Assembly: GCA_029261965.1 (NCBI GenBank)
Contig: JAJDAH010000403.1
Coordinates: 1 to 64,000, forward strand
DNA: 64,000 bases
From: Polyangiaceae bacterium
GTDB taxonomy: Bacteria > Myxococcota_A > Polyangia > Polyangiales > Polyangiaceae
Direction: 5' to 3'
The position numbers were made by a program, and so were the translations under genes. Positions within the stretch are counted from its first letter, which is position 1. Every line of letters starts with the position of its first letter. A model generated the notes under the pieces. That model worked only from the letters and a program-made list of their open reading frames with translations, did no database searches and was not told where the DNA came from. Of this stretch, positions 7,879 through 17,662 are shown in pieces.

Positions 7879-9450
7879 TTGACAGGGAAAATCGATTCGG
7901 GGTTTGTCGCAGCGGTAGCCGTCGTCGCAGTCGCAGCGGGTTTTTTCGGTTGCTCCAGCGACGGCTCGGGTCGCACGGATGGGGCAGCGGGCGTCAGCGG
8001 TAGCGGAGGATCCGGAGGTACTGGTGGATCCGGCGGTGGGCCATCATCCGGCGGGAGCGCCGGCACGGGAGGCAGCGGTGGAGCCGGGGGCAGCGCGGGA
8101 ACAGGAGGTAGCGGCGGCGGACCTTCGACCGGAGGCAGCGCGGGCGCGGCGGGTGGCGGTGGAGCAGGCGGCGGCTCCGGAGCAGGTGGCGCCGCGGGTA
8201 GCGGGGGCTCCGGCGGCGTTTCTGGAGCAGGCGGCGCCGCGGGTAGTGGCGGTGTCGGCGGTGGGGTCACCTGCGTGGACGTTTCGGGCCACACGTGGTC
8301 GACGCCCGCACTCGTCGAGCCGCCGACGGGAACCGATGCTGACGAAGGCGCCATCGGAGTAGACGCTTCTGGTCGAGCCTTCGCGCTCCTTCAGGGAGAC
8401 GTGGGAGCGAGCATCAACATGCGGTACTCGGTCTACGCGCCGGGTACGGGGTGGGCCGCGCCAGTCCCCATTGGGAGCTCCCCCATTTCGATATCGTGGA
8501 CGCCCGCGGTCCTGAGCAATCCCGCAGGCGACGTGCTGGCAGTCTATCGCCGCAACAGTCCGACGATTCTGTTTTGGGGTCAGTTCGACACGCAAGGAAA
8601 CTCTGGCCCGGGCGGCATGACCATCACCGGAGATTCTGGAGCCCTTTTTGGAGGCTGGGGAATCAGCGACCAAGGTACGACGCTCGTCAGCTACTCGACT
8701 CTCGACGCGGGCGTGACGAAGGGCTTCGCTTCATTGGATTACGCGGCCGGCACCATTGTCATCCCCGGTCCTGCCACGACTCGTTCGGGCTCCGCGACTC
8801 TCGATCCTGACGGACGCGGGGCGGTGTTTGGAACGACCGACGGTGTGAGCGGCTCGGTTGTCCCGTACGCCCCCGGCACGGGCTTTGGCGCGTTGGAACC
8901 GATGCATGACAGCAGCGTCGAGTGGGGCCTCGTGGGGGGGACCACCCTCCAGGGCGGGAGGATGATCGGGTTCCTGACGCGCGTAGTTCCGCCCGCGACG
9001 CGTCAGCAGCTGTTCGCGACCTATCGCGACGCGGCAGGAACTTGGAGCTCCCCCGTGCGAGTCGATACCGGAGACGACAGCGGCAACCCCCAAATGCGCC
9101 TGATCGATTCCGGGACGCCGAACGTCGCGTTCATTTTCTGGCAGCAGCCCGACGGTTTCTACCTCGGTCGCTTCGACGGCTCGGCGAGCGTCACGGACGT
9201 GCTCAACGTCGGCCAAACGGCTCGCGACTGGTCGCTGGCGACCGATCGCTGCGGAAACGCCGCTCTCTCGTACGTCGAGAGCTCGACGACCATCCACGTG
9301 CGCTACTTCGTCGCTGGCACAGGCTGGACCGACACGACTTTCAGCGGCTTCACGTCGGCCGATTCGTCGGTCGATCTGGCTCCGACGGGCGAAGGGATGC
9401 TCTTGTACGTGCAGCAGTCGCAGTTCTACTTCTCTGTTCTCGGCCCCTGA
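7879..9450 (+). CDS. Lipoprotein with beta-propeller-like repeats
   Basis: 523 residues from a TTG at 7879, the only start that keeps the signal peptide (lipobox FFGC, Cys-25). A Gly/Ser/Thr/Ala spacer of about 100 residues follows. The C-terminal 390 residues contain recurring units with a YAPGTGW-type turn (YAPGTGWAAPV, YAPGTGFGALE, FVAGTGWTDTT), each followed by beta strands and Asp/Ser-rich loops, as in sialidase-like or WD-type propellers. Catalytic residues of sialidases are not evident. Probably a surface binding protein; ligand unknown. It converges on the minus-strand lipoprotein ending at 9657, and the 206 bp between show no clear terminator. Confidence 0.8.
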   Translation: MTGKIDSGFVAAVAVVAVAAGFFGCSSDGSGRTDGAAGVSGSGGSGGTGGSGGGPSSGGSAGTGGSGGAGGSAGTGGSGGGPSTGGSAGAAGGGGAGGGSGAGGAAGSGGSGGVSGAGGAAGSGGVGGGVTCVDVSGHTWSTPALVEPPTGTDADEGAIGVDASGRAFALLQGDVGASINMRYSVYAPGTGWAAPVPIGSSPISISWTPAVLSNPAGDVLAVYRRNSPTILFWGQFDTQGNSGPGGMTITGDSGALFGGWGISDQGTTLVSYSTLDAGVTKGFASLDYAAGTIVIPGPATTRSGSATLDPDGRGAVFGTTDGVSGSVVPYAPGTGFGALEPMHDSSVEWGLVGGTTLQGGRMIGFLTRVVPPATRQQLFATYRDAAGTWSSPVRVDTGDDSGNPQMRLIDSGTPNVAFIFWQQPDGFYLGRFDGSASVTDVLNVGQTARDWSLATDRCGNAALSYVESSTTIHVRYFVAGTGWTDTTFSGFTSADSSVDLAPTGEGMLLYVQQSQFYFSVLGP

Positions 9451-9656
9451 CTCATACGAGAAAGCTGATCGAGAGCGCATTCGAGCTCGAGTTCACGCCT
9501 CTGGCAAAATGGGGCTCGCCGACCGACGCATGCCGTGCCGGCACGTCGGCTCTCGACGCAACGTGTGCAGGCGGCACCAGAGATCGTCCGTGCCCCGACG
9601 GCCCCTACCCGAGTCGTATCGAATCGCACGGGGGCTCATCTTGCAGTCGAAGATCT

Positions 9657-10496
9657 TCAAGACGGGCCGCTCGCCGGCGAGGCGCAGACACCCGGTCGCC
9701 GAGCGCACTTGTCGTTCATGCAAACCCCGCAGTCGCAGTCCGAGTCCCGCTGACAATCTTTGACTTCACAGCCGCTGCCGATGCCGCTCGGGTTGCAGAC
9801 CGTGTTCGGGCCACAGTCCGCCCCGCCAGGCTCGCTGCAGCTCAGTTGGCGGCACCCGTGAGGGTCGTGAATGTTCCCGACCGTAGGCTCACAAACGTAG
9901 CCATCGATGCACGTCCACCCGTCCGTACAGGGCGTCCACTCGCACCCATTCGCGTCGGCGTCGGGTGAGGTCGGACCGCACCGCTTTTGATCGGGGCACG
10001 AGAATCCGTCGTCGCAGGGGATCGGCTCGCAGCGGCCGTCGGTGGCGCATCGCTCACCATCGGCGCATGAGGCGTCGGTGCACGCCGGGGCACACTCGTT
10101 CGCATTGAAACCGCAGTTGCACGGATCGGGGAACGGCCCGCAAATGCCCGTGGCGCAGTCGCGGTCCGACGTACAAGGCGACGCGGGCGGGATGCACCCG
10201 CCACAAACACCGCTGAAATCAGGCGGGCCGTTCGGGTAACAAAGTTCGTCGGGCGAGCACTCGGAACCGTCTCGGCAGACCGTTTCGCCGGCTGGCCACT
10301 CGGTGGCTCCGGGGCAGTAGAGATTGCTTCCGCCGGTGAGACCGCCTCCGCCTCCGGTTGCGCCACCGCCGCCGCGACCTGCGTTGCCGCCACCACTCGC
10401 CCCGGCCTGCCCCGCGCCGCCATCACGCGACGCCCCACTGCCGCCACACCCCACGAGGGCGGCGACCGCGACGCCATAAAATGCTCTGCGAATCAT
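9657..10496 (-). CDS. Cys-rich repeat lipoprotein
   Basis: 279 residues. The ATG at 10496 has a strong GGAGG at ideal spacing and gives a signal peptide ending LVGC (Cys-17); a longer frame to 10583 lacks both. After a Gly-rich spacer the protein is a chain of Cys modules of the form C(x3-6)DxxCxxGxxC with CTSDRDCATGIC, CTDASCADGERC and CQRDSDCDCGVC as clear examples. Such modules are common in myxobacterial exported proteins and are held together by disulfides. No enzyme motif is visible. It is divergent from the delta-60 repeat protein at 10768, leaving a 271-bp shared promoter region. Confidence 0.82.
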   Translation of the reverse strand: MIRRAFYGVAVAALVGCGGSGASRDGGAGQAGASGGGNAGRGGGGATGGGGGLTGGSNLYCPGATEWPAGETVCRDGSECSPDELCYPNGPPDFSGVCGGCIPPASPCTSDRDCATGICGPFPDPCNCGFNANECAPACTDASCADGERCATDGRCEPIPCDDGFSCPDQKRCGPTSPDADANGCEWTPCTDGWTCIDGYVCEPTVGNIHDPHGCRQLSCSEPGGADCGPNTVCNPSGIGSGCEVKDCQRDSDCDCGVCMNDKCARRPGVCASPASGPS

Positions 10497-10767
10497 GCGG
10501 AACCTCCGTCCGCATTCTGCACGAGCAGTGCCAGAACGATTCTCGCTGATTGAACGTTCAAACGGTGCGCCACCGTGTGCCACCGGAATCGTTACGGTGA
10601 CATTCGTGTCGTCTGGGCTGGGGGTGCGACTCCGTCACTGCAGCGCCGATGAAAAATACTCGCGCCGCCGGAATCGTGTGCCGACTCCGGCAACAGAACC
10701 GGTCTAGACCCGCACCGTCCTCGTTCCACGCATCATCCACCCGACCGCGACGTGATACTCTTCGCGC

Positions 10768-12432
10768 GTGCGAGTCGCCGCCAGCGTATGTTTTCTGGTC
10801 GCAGTAACTTCTTGCGGCGGAAGCGACTCGACGAGCTCCGGCGCTGGCGGCAATCCTGACGCTGGAGTCGATAGCGGCTCTGGTGGCGCGGGGACCGGGG
10901 GGATCGCGGGTACAGGCGGCGGCGGCGGCGTGGCTGCGAGCGGCGGCACTCCTGCAACGGGTGGCACCGCCGGAGGCGGCGGCACTGGCGCAACCGGTGG
11001 CACCGCCGGCGCAAGTGGGGCTTCGGGCTCGTCTGGTGCCGCGGGTACCGTCGGCGCAGGTGGGGCTTCGGGTTCCGCTGGCGCCGCAGGCTCCGCCGGC
11101 GCGGCGGGCTTCTCCGGCATGGGCGGTTCATCGGGTGGTGACGGCGGCACTCCCCCGGCCCCGGGCACGCTCGCCAGTGTGATGGTCGTGGCGCCTGGCT
11201 TCGCTTCGGATCTCACCATCGACTCGAGCGATCGCATCGTCATTGGTGGGTGCGCGCCACCGTTCCCAGGTTCCCCTGCGACGGTGTGGCGAATCACCCC
11301 GACTGGTCTTCTCGACTCGGGCTTCGGCACCTTCGGCATGACGACTCACAAGGGAGCCGCCGGGGGCGCAGGAGACGATTGCGTCATTCGCATCGACATC
11401 GACGATCAGGGACGCATCGTCGCCGGCGGACATGCTTCGAGTGCCAATTCGGGAGTGCTGACTCCCCAGGACTACGCGGTCTGGCGCTTCGACCAGAACG
11501 GCGCGCTCGATACGTCGTTCAACACGACGGGCTTCTTCACCGACGACCGCGCGGGCGCCGGCCATCAAGATGCGACGGGGGGCATGGCTCTCGTCACCCT
11601 CGGGGGTCAGCAACGGATCATGCTGACCGGGTGGAGCTTCTTTTCGAACACGCGCAACGACGCGGTCTCGATGGTGCTCAGCTCCGACGGTTCGCTCTAC
11701 ACCCCGTACGACGGTGATGGCGTTCGCGAAGACACGCTGGCGCCCGGCGCTGCTTGGTACAGCGTGAACCCGTTTCCCGACGGCGCTAACACCGATTTCA
11801 TCTTCTGCGGCGGTCAGGCTAGCGCTGGGTTTCGCAACATCACCTTCGCGCGGCGCCACGAGGAGGACGGCGCGCTCGACGCGACCTTCGGGGGCGCGTG
11901 CACCGTGGACGGCAGGAACATCCCGTCGAGCGTTTGCCACGGAACCAGCACGGAGCAGTCCACGTGCTTCGACTCGGCGCTCGACGCCGCCGGAAACGTC
12001 GTCGCGGTGGGCTCGTCGATTACCTTCGCGAGCACGTTCATCGACGGGTTTGTCTACCGGTTCTCGACTGCTGGAACGCCCGACACGACTTTCGGAGCGA
12101 ATCCCGGAGAATGGTGGAACCAGCACGACAGCGGGCGCGAGGATCGGCTCGACGGAATCGTCATCGACGCCCAGGGACGCATCGTCGTCGTCGGAGCGCA
12201 GCAGAACACCAGTGGCGACACGGATTTGTTGGTGATTCGCTATCTGCCTGACGGGAGCCTGGACGCGGCGTTCGGCAGCGGCGGCGTCTTCACCCACCAC
12301 GACGCGGCCGGAGGCGACGGCAACGACCGGGGAGCCAAGGTCGTGATCGATCGAGACGGGCGCTACGTCGTCGTTGGGACGAGCGCTGGCGTGAGCGGCG
12401 GCAACGTGGTCGTTTGGAAGATCAATCCGTAA
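10768..12432 (+). CDS. Delta-60 repeat lipoprotein (beta-propeller)
   Basis: 554 residues from a GTG at 10768. Signal peptide ending VTSC (Cys-16), then about 110 residues of Gly/Ala/Ser/Thr spacer. The rest contains at least five repeats of about 55 residues of the delta-60 type, with the pattern DxxGRIVxxG...DxxxxRxxxxGxLDxxFGxxG: for example DDQGRIVAGG with GALDTSFNTTG, DAQGRIVVVG with GSLDAAFGSGG. This family is expected to fold as a propeller at the cell surface and is found in myxobacteria. The 3' end overlaps the convergent kinase gene by 11 bases. Confidence 0.88.
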   Translation: MRVAASVCFLVAVTSCGGSDSTSSGAGGNPDAGVDSGSGGAGTGGIAGTGGGGGVAASGGTPATGGTAGGGGTGATGGTAGASGASGSSGAAGTVGAGGASGSAGAAGSAGAAGFSGMGGSSGGDGGTPPAPGTLASVMVVAPGFASDLTIDSSDRIVIGGCAPPFPGSPATVWRITPTGLLDSGFGTFGMTTHKGAAGGAGDDCVIRIDIDDQGRIVAGGHASSANSGVLTPQDYAVWRFDQNGALDTSFNTTGFFTDDRAGAGHQDATGGMALVTLGGQQRIMLTGWSFFSNTRNDAVSMVLSSDGSLYTPYDGDGVREDTLAPGAAWYSVNPFPDGANTDFIFCGGQASAGFRNITFARRHEEDGALDATFGGACTVDGRNIPSSVCHGTSTEQSTCFDSALDAAGNVVAVGSSITFASTFIDGFVYRFSTAGTPDTTFGANPGEWWNQHDSGREDRLDGIVIDAQGRIVVVGAQQNTSGDTDLLVIRYLPDGSLDAAFGSGGVFTHHDAAGGDGNDRGAKVVIDRDGRYVVVGTSAGVSGGNVVVWKINP

Positions 12433-15226
12433 TCGCTGCTTTGGCGCGCACCAGGTCGAGCTCGGCGCGTCGCATGTCTGCCGGATCGACCGGTTCCGCG
12501 CGCCAAATCTCGACGGCCTTCGACAAGTGCGCCGCCGCTGACGCCGCGTCCTTGTCCCGGAGCTCCGTTCGCGCGAGACACAACAATGCGTACGCGAGCT
12601 CCGGGTGCTTCGGGGCCAGCAGCTTCTCTGCGAGCTCGCTCGCCACCGTGCAGTGAGCCGCCGCGGCTTCGCCGTCGCCTCGGCCGAGCGCGACCTCGCC
12701 ACGGATCCGGTGCGTGGTGACCATGCTCGGATGGTCCTTGCGATGCGTTTTTTTTCGGATCCGGAGCGCCCGGCGCAAAGCATCGTCGGCGGTCTGGTGG
12801 TCGGACGCGTCGGCGAGCGCCAACGCCCACAGCTCGAGCGCGCGGGCCACACGCGGGTGGTCGGGGCCATGGGCCTTTTCGTAGATCTCGAGAGCGTGCT
12901 CGATCTTCCGTCGCGCTTGCTCCACGTCGCCCTGGCGCCGTAAGACGTCGCCGAGATCGAGCTGCATCATCTGGGTTTCCCAATGATCCGCCCCGTGAGT
13001 CTTGCTGCGCTCGGCGATACCGATTTCGAGATACTTCTTGGCTTCGTCGAGTTCGCCCTGCCGGGCCAGCGCTGGGCCGAGGTCGTCGAGAACGCCCGTC
13101 GAGCGCGATTCCCATTCGGCGTAGAGCTCCTTGGCGAGCGCGAGAGCGAGTCGATGATGCTCGGTGGCTTCGCGATATCGCCCGAGCCACCGTTTGACCG
13201 ATCCCAAGTTCCCGTTGATGGCGATCAAGTTTCGGTGTTTGGGGCCAAAAGCCTCGAGAGTGACCCGTCGGCACTCTTCGTACGCTTTCATCGCCAGGTC
13301 GTACTCGGCGCGTCGCTCGTAGAGGATGCCCAGGTTGTTGTGCAGGCGCGCCTTCATTTGAGGGTCGTCGCCGAAACGCGCCACGGCAGCCTCGGCCATC
13401 GGACGAAGCATCAGGCCGTCCTCGTATCGTGCTTGCAGGAAACCCACCGTGTACACGAGGTGCACCCAGGCATACGCCGCGACTTCGTCGTGGTGGGCAG
13501 CAGCGGCGACCTGGGCGGCTTCGTAGCCAGTCTCTTCTGCTTTCTCGACGTCGCCTTCGATACGCTGGCGGATCGCCAGCTGCATCAACGCGTCCGCCAG
13601 CACCGGCGGGTAGCCGATCTCGCGCGCGTCCGCGACAATCGCCGTCGTCTCGTCGAGCGCACGCTTCACGCTCGCCGAGCGGTTCGCGCGACCCCGTTCG
13701 ATCCGTTCGCGAAGCGCCATCACCTTGCGCCGTACCTCGGGATCTTCCGGGGGCGGCGCCGCCGCCATGAGCTGCTCGGCGTTGCCACACCGGTCCAAAG
13801 AAGAGAGCTTTCGTGAGGCGTTGACGACACGGGACACGTTCTTCGGATCGAGCTCATCCACCATGACCCGCGTGAGCGCGTGAAGCTCCTGCTTGCGACG
13901 GTCGAGACAGGTCATTCGCAAGTCGAGCAGCGCCGGTGATTGCTTCCCGTCGACGTGTGTCGCCTCGCACGCTTCGGTATGCATGGTCACCCAGGCTTCG
14001 GCTTGCGCATCGATCGCCGTCTTCACGCGCTCGAAGGCGTCGGCGGCGTACGGCAGCTCGGTCGCGTCGAACGCTTCGCGGACCTTCTTTTCGGTTTCCG
14101 CGTCCCATACCCCCGCGAGCTCCTTGTCCGCGCCTCGGCAAACTGTGGGGTTCGCCAATGCGCGCGTGACACCGACAGCCCCGAGAGCCGCGACGGCGGC
14201 GATGGCAACGACCGAAAGGACTCGATTTCTTGTTCTCGCCGGGTCCTTTTCGAGCTCGGCGAGCAGCTCGTTCATCGAGCCGAAGCGCGCGTCTCGACGA
14301 GTACTGAGTCCCCGAATGAGAAGAGCGCGCACCCGTTGATCCACCCTCGCTCCGTCGCCCGGAGGCCGGAGCCTTCCGGCCTCGACGTTCTCTCTGAGCT
14401 CGCCCAGAGTTGCTCCGCCAAATGGGGAAGTGCCCAGCAGCGCCTCGTAGAGGACCGCACAAAAGGCAAATTGATCCGCCCGCGCATCGACGTCGCCGCC
14501 CGCGTACTGCTCGGGCGCCATGTAGAGCGGAGTACCTAGCCCGACGTCGGTACGTGTCAGGGTCGACTGCTTCTCGTCGGGCGGACCGGAGCTGCCTTCG
14601 ACGGCCACCGCGACGGCCTCCTCCACTCCATCCATGCCCCCCTCCGCGTCCCCATTCGCCATCAGGCGCGCGAGACCGAAGTCCAGCACGCGCACCCGGC
14701 CGTCGTTGCCGACGAGCACGTTTTCCGGCTTGAAGTCGCGATGCACCAACCCTTGCTCGTGCGCGGCGGCCAGACCGCGTCCGGCGGCGATCATCGTCTC
14801 GATGACTTCCCGAGGTGCGCGCGCCTCGCTGTCGAGCCATTCGCGCAGCGTGCGGCCGTCGACGAGCTCCATCGCGATGAACAGTTGCTCGCCATGGGTG
14901 CCGACCTCGAAAACCGTGACCACGTTCGGGTGACTGAGCTTGCCGAGGGCTTGGGCTTCGCGGCGCATTCGTTCGGTTTGCTCCGCGGCCCTGGGCCCGG
15001 TGCTCGCCAAAGAGTTGAGAACCTTGAGTGCGACGCGACGGCCGAGCTCGGCGTCGAACCCCGCATAGACGATCCCCGTAGCACCGGCGCCGATGCGCTC
15101 GCGAACCTCGTAGCGACCGAGCTCGTACGGCTTTCCGAGATCGAACAGCCCGAGTCGCACTTGGGCGCGAACGCGCTCGCGTTCGACGTTGCTCGGCTTC
15201 GGATCAGACTCGTTTTCGTCGCCCAT
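12422..15226 (-). CDS. Transmembrane Ser/Thr protein kinase with TPR region
   Basis: Hanks-type kinase of 934 residues, probably a sensor. Glycine loop GAGATG (47-52), Lys-68 in VALKVL, catalytic HRDFKPEN (162-169), DFG at 182-184, APE at 237-239; about 30 extra acidic residues sit between DFG and APE. A single hydrophobic segment (about 335-357) separates the cytoplasmic kinase from an outer part with Cys and, from about 520 on, TPR-like helical repeats typical of myxobacterial kinases. All catalytic residues are present. The gene is divergent from the ECF sigma gene at 15294 with only 67 bp between, so the two may form one regulatory unit. Confidence 0.92.
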   Translation of the reverse strand: MGDENESDPKPSNVERERVRAQVRLGLFDLGKPYELGRYEVRERIGAGATGIVYAGFDAELGRRVALKVLNSLASTGPRAAEQTERMRREAQALGKLSHPNVVTVFEVGTHGEQLFIAMELVDGRTLREWLDSEARAPREVIETMIAAGRGLAAAHEQGLVHRDFKPENVLVGNDGRVRVLDFGLARLMANGDAEGGMDGVEEAVAVAVEGSSGPPDEKQSTLTRTDVGLGTPLYMAPEQYAGGDVDARADQFAFCAVLYEALLGTSPFGGATLGELRENVEAGRLRPPGDGARVDQRVRALLIRGLSTRRDARFGSMNELLAELEKDPARTRNRVLSVVAIAAVAALGAVGVTRALANPTVCRGADKELAGVWDAETEKKVREAFDATELPYAADAFERVKTAIDAQAEAWVTMHTEACEATHVDGKQSPALLDLRMTCLDRRKQELHALTRVMVDELDPKNVSRVVNASRKLSSLDRCGNAEQLMAAAPPPEDPEVRRKVMALRERIERGRANRSASVKRALDETTAIVADAREIGYPPVLADALMQLAIRQRIEGDVEKAEETGYEAAQVAAAAHHDEVAAYAWVHLVYTVGFLQARYEDGLMLRPMAEAAVARFGDDPQMKARLHNNLGILYERRAEYDLAMKAYEECRRVTLEAFGPKHRNLIAINGNLGSVKRWLGRYREATEHHRLALALAKELYAEWESRSTGVLDDLGPALARQGELDEAKKYLEIGIAERSKTHGADHWETQMMQLDLGDVLRRQGDVEQARRKIEHALEIYEKAHGPDHPRVARALELWALALADASDHQTADDALRRALRIRKKTHRKDHPSMVTTHRIRGEVALGRGDGEAAAAHCTVASELAEKLLAPKHPELAYALLCLARTELRDKDAASAAAHLSKAVEIWRAEPVDPADMRRAELDLVRAKAAITD

Positions 15227-15293
15227 CCGGGGTGTCCGAGCGTCAGCGTATCGCTGTGCGACGCGGCCGGCGAGCGTGTATGCTCACCACTGC

Positions 15294-15893
15294 GTGGAGG
15301 CCGATCTCGAGCTGCTCGATGAATGGCGAGCGGGAGACCGCAACGCGGGCGACCGCTTGTTCGAGCGTCACTTCGATAGCGTGTTTCGATTTTTCGACCG
15401 CAAGATGGACGGCGATCCCGCCGATCTCGTCCAGCGCACGTTCCTCGCCTGTGTCGAGAGCAGCGAACGATTCGAAGGCCGCTCGAGCTTCCGCACGTTT
15501 CTCTTCAGCATCGCTCGACACGAGCTCTATCGGCACTGGCGAGAGCGCAAGCGCCGAGACGACATCGACTTCGGAGTCTCTTCAGTCGCCGATCTCTGCC
15601 CGACCCCGTCGAGCCTCGTCGGCCATCACCGCGACGGGCGCCTGCTGGTCGAGGCGCTGCGCCGTATCCCGCTCGATCTTCAAGTCGCCGTCGAGCTTCA
15701 CTATTGGGAGGGATTGACCGGCCCGGAGATGGCGGAGGTGCTCGAAATCCCCGAGCCGACCATTCGTAGTCGTTTGCACCGGGCGCGCGAGACCCTCGCA
15801 AAGAAGCTCGACGAGCTCACCGCTTCGAAGGCCCTCTTGGAGTCGACCGCCACGGACTTCGAAGCGCTGATGGTGTCCCTCCGCCCGAGCTGA
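15294..15893 (+). CDS. ECF-type RNA polymerase sigma factor
   Basis: 199 residues from a GTG at 15294 (GTG at 15276 is an alternative). Region 2 is clear: an FERHFDSVFRFFDRK helix, DLVQRTFLAC for -10 recognition and FRTFLFSIARHELYRHWRERK. Region 4 is a helix-turn-helix with LTGPEMAEVLEIPEPTIRSRLHRARETL. The closing 30 residues are a short extension. No anti-sigma gene adjoins; the divergent transmembrane kinase is the obvious candidate partner, which is an inference from position. Confidence 0.9.
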   Translation: MEADLELLDEWRAGDRNAGDRLFERHFDSVFRFFDRKMDGDPADLVQRTFLACVESSERFEGRSSFRTFLFSIARHELYRHWRERKRRDDIDFGVSSVADLCPTPSSLVGHHRDGRLLVEALRRIPLDLQVAVELHYWEGLTGPEMAEVLEIPEPTIRSRLHRARETLAKKLDELTASKALLESTATDFEALMVSLRPS

Positions 15894-15906
15894 CTTGGCT
15901 CCCCCC

Positions 15907-17412
15907 TCAGGGCAAGAGCACCAAGTCCATGTCCTTCAGGCTGTCGGCGGCCGCATCGAAGGGTGAGCCCGTCACCTCGGTGAGCGCGCCGGTCGATTTG
16001 TCGATCGCGTGAACGGTAATCACCCCGGGAGTGTCGAGCGAAACGCTCACGACGAACCTGCCGGTGGGAGTGACCTGGATGCCCCAGTTTCGGGATCCGG
16101 CGGCGAAGGGCGACCCAGCGATCGGAACAGGGATGCCCGTGGAAATATCGAAGCCTTCGACCGTGTTCTGGCGAAACCCCGAGGTGTACATGAACCGCCC
16201 GCCCGGATGAAAAGCGATCCGCCGCCCTTCGGGAGGCCCGTCGAACCTGCCGTCGTTGGGAATGGGGCCCGGTGCCTGAAGTGGTGTGAGCGCGCCGGAG
16301 GTTTGATCGATCGAGAACGCCCAGATGTCCGGCTGGGCGAGCGCGTAGAGATATTCGCCCGACGGCGCGATTGCCGTGTGAATCCAGCTGACCGAGATCG
16401 TCGGGGGGTTGGGCAGCTGCGTCAGCGACCCCGCGCCAGCGTCGTAGCGAAACCCCTCGATGAACCCGTTTCGCACCGCCGCATAGACGAGGTTTCCGGA
16501 CGGATGCACCGCGGTGCTCGCAACGTCTGTCAAGCTCGTGGTTGCGGACACGCTCAGGTTGCCGGTTGCGGCGTCGATCGACAGAGCGGTGAGAAGGCTG
16601 GTGTCGAAGTCGTAGCCGAGCAGGAAGTCGTTCGCCGAGCTCACGCGGAAGAATTGGTTCCAGGCGGGCGACGTGGGCGGGGCGCCGGGCGTCGCGGTGA
16701 GCGACCCCGTCGTCTGGTCGACACGAAACCCTAGAATTCGATCCATGTTCGACACCGGGTCGAAGCTGTGCACGTAGAGCAGCTCGTTGTTGCCCGCCGC
16801 GTCCAACGTCTTCGGATCGGGGACCGGCACCTGCGGCAGCAGCGTGACCGCCCCGTTCGAGTCGAGCTCGAACGGCACGATGAAATCACCAATCTCCGGC
16901 GCGATGTACCCCACCACCCGACCCGGCACGGAGCAAGCGCAGGTCGGATCACAAGTGCCCGCGAAACAATCGGCGTCACTTTCACACTCGGCGCCGGCAG
17001 CGATCGAGCACTCGCACACGCAAGTGCTCGTGTTGCAGGCCGTGCATCCCGTGCAGTCGCCGTCGGCTTGGCACTCGTCTGCTGCCGAGCAGGCCGCACC
17101 CTGACCGCCGCCGCCGGACGTCCCGGCCGCACCACCCACACCGGTTCCCCCGGTTCCGCCGCCGGCCATTCCACCCGAACCGCCTGTTCCCCCTGAACCG
17201 CCTGTGCCTCCGGTACCTTGCCCGGCCTGGCCGCCAGTGGCTTGCCCTCCCTGACCAGTTCCGCCTTGGCCCGCGCCGCCCTGCCCACCCACGCCGCCCT
17301 GCCCACCCACGCCGCCGGTGGAATCGCTGTTGCCTCCACTGCAGGCCATCGCGACGAGCGCGGCCAAACCAACCGTACCGATTGCAGGGAAGAAGAGTGT
17401 CGTGCTTCGCAT
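15907..17412 (-). CDS. Lipoprotein with 7-bladed lactonase-type beta-propeller
   Basis: 501 residues; GGAGG lies a good distance before the ATG at 17412. Lipobox AMAC (Cys-24), a Gly/Gln-rich spacer with GGVGGQ repeats, a Cys-rich block (about 110-165) and a C-terminal propeller of the lactonase/YncE type (PF10282-like) with recurrent units such as HPSGNLVYAAVRNG, APSGEYLYALAQ, HPGGRFMYTSG and TPTGRFVVSVS, each followed by DxxTGxL. Members of this fold include 6-phosphogluconolactonase, but exported spacer-bearing versions are more likely binding proteins. Its stop lies 13 bp beyond the convergent sigma gene. Confidence 0.87.
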   Translation of the reverse strand: MRSTTLFFPAIGTVGLAALVAMACSGGNSDSTGGVGGQGGVGGQGGAGQGGTGQGGQATGGQAGQGTGGTGGSGGTGGSGGMAGGGTGGTGVGGAAGTSGGGGQGAACSAADECQADGDCTGCTACNTSTCVCECSIAAGAECESDADCFAGTCDPTCACSVPGRVVGYIAPEIGDFIVPFELDSNGAVTLLPQVPVPDPKTLDAAGNNELLYVHSFDPVSNMDRILGFRVDQTTGSLTATPGAPPTSPAWNQFFRVSSANDFLLGYDFDTSLLTALSIDAATGNLSVSATTSLTDVASTAVHPSGNLVYAAVRNGFIEGFRYDAGAGSLTQLPNPPTISVSWIHTAIAPSGEYLYALAQPDIWAFSIDQTSGALTPLQAPGPIPNDGRFDGPPEGRRIAFHPGGRFMYTSGFRQNTVEGFDISTGIPVPIAGSPFAAGSRNWGIQVTPTGRFVVSVSLDTPGVITVHAIDKSTGALTEVTGSPFDAAADSLKDMDLVLLP

Positions 17413-17662
17413 GATGGTCCTCCATCGCCGCCCCCTGGAGGGGCAGACGAACGCGGTCCCCGGTGTTTCAGGGCAATCCGCGCGATTTCGGACCCGGTAG
17501 TGCCCGCCGCTCGAAGATCGATCGGCGCAAGCTCCACTTTTTCTGGGTGGTGTTGGATTGGGCGCCGGACATCCCGAGCGGCCTTGCGGCGACCAAGTCG
17601 CTAAGACACTGCTATCATTGGTGGGCGCAGCGTGACGTCACGCCGCGGGGGAGGGTTCATCG

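Noticed and set aside
11128-12870. 580-codon frame opposite the delta-60 repeat gene
   Set aside because: It is the antisense of a clear repeat protein and of the kinase 3' end, with no motif.
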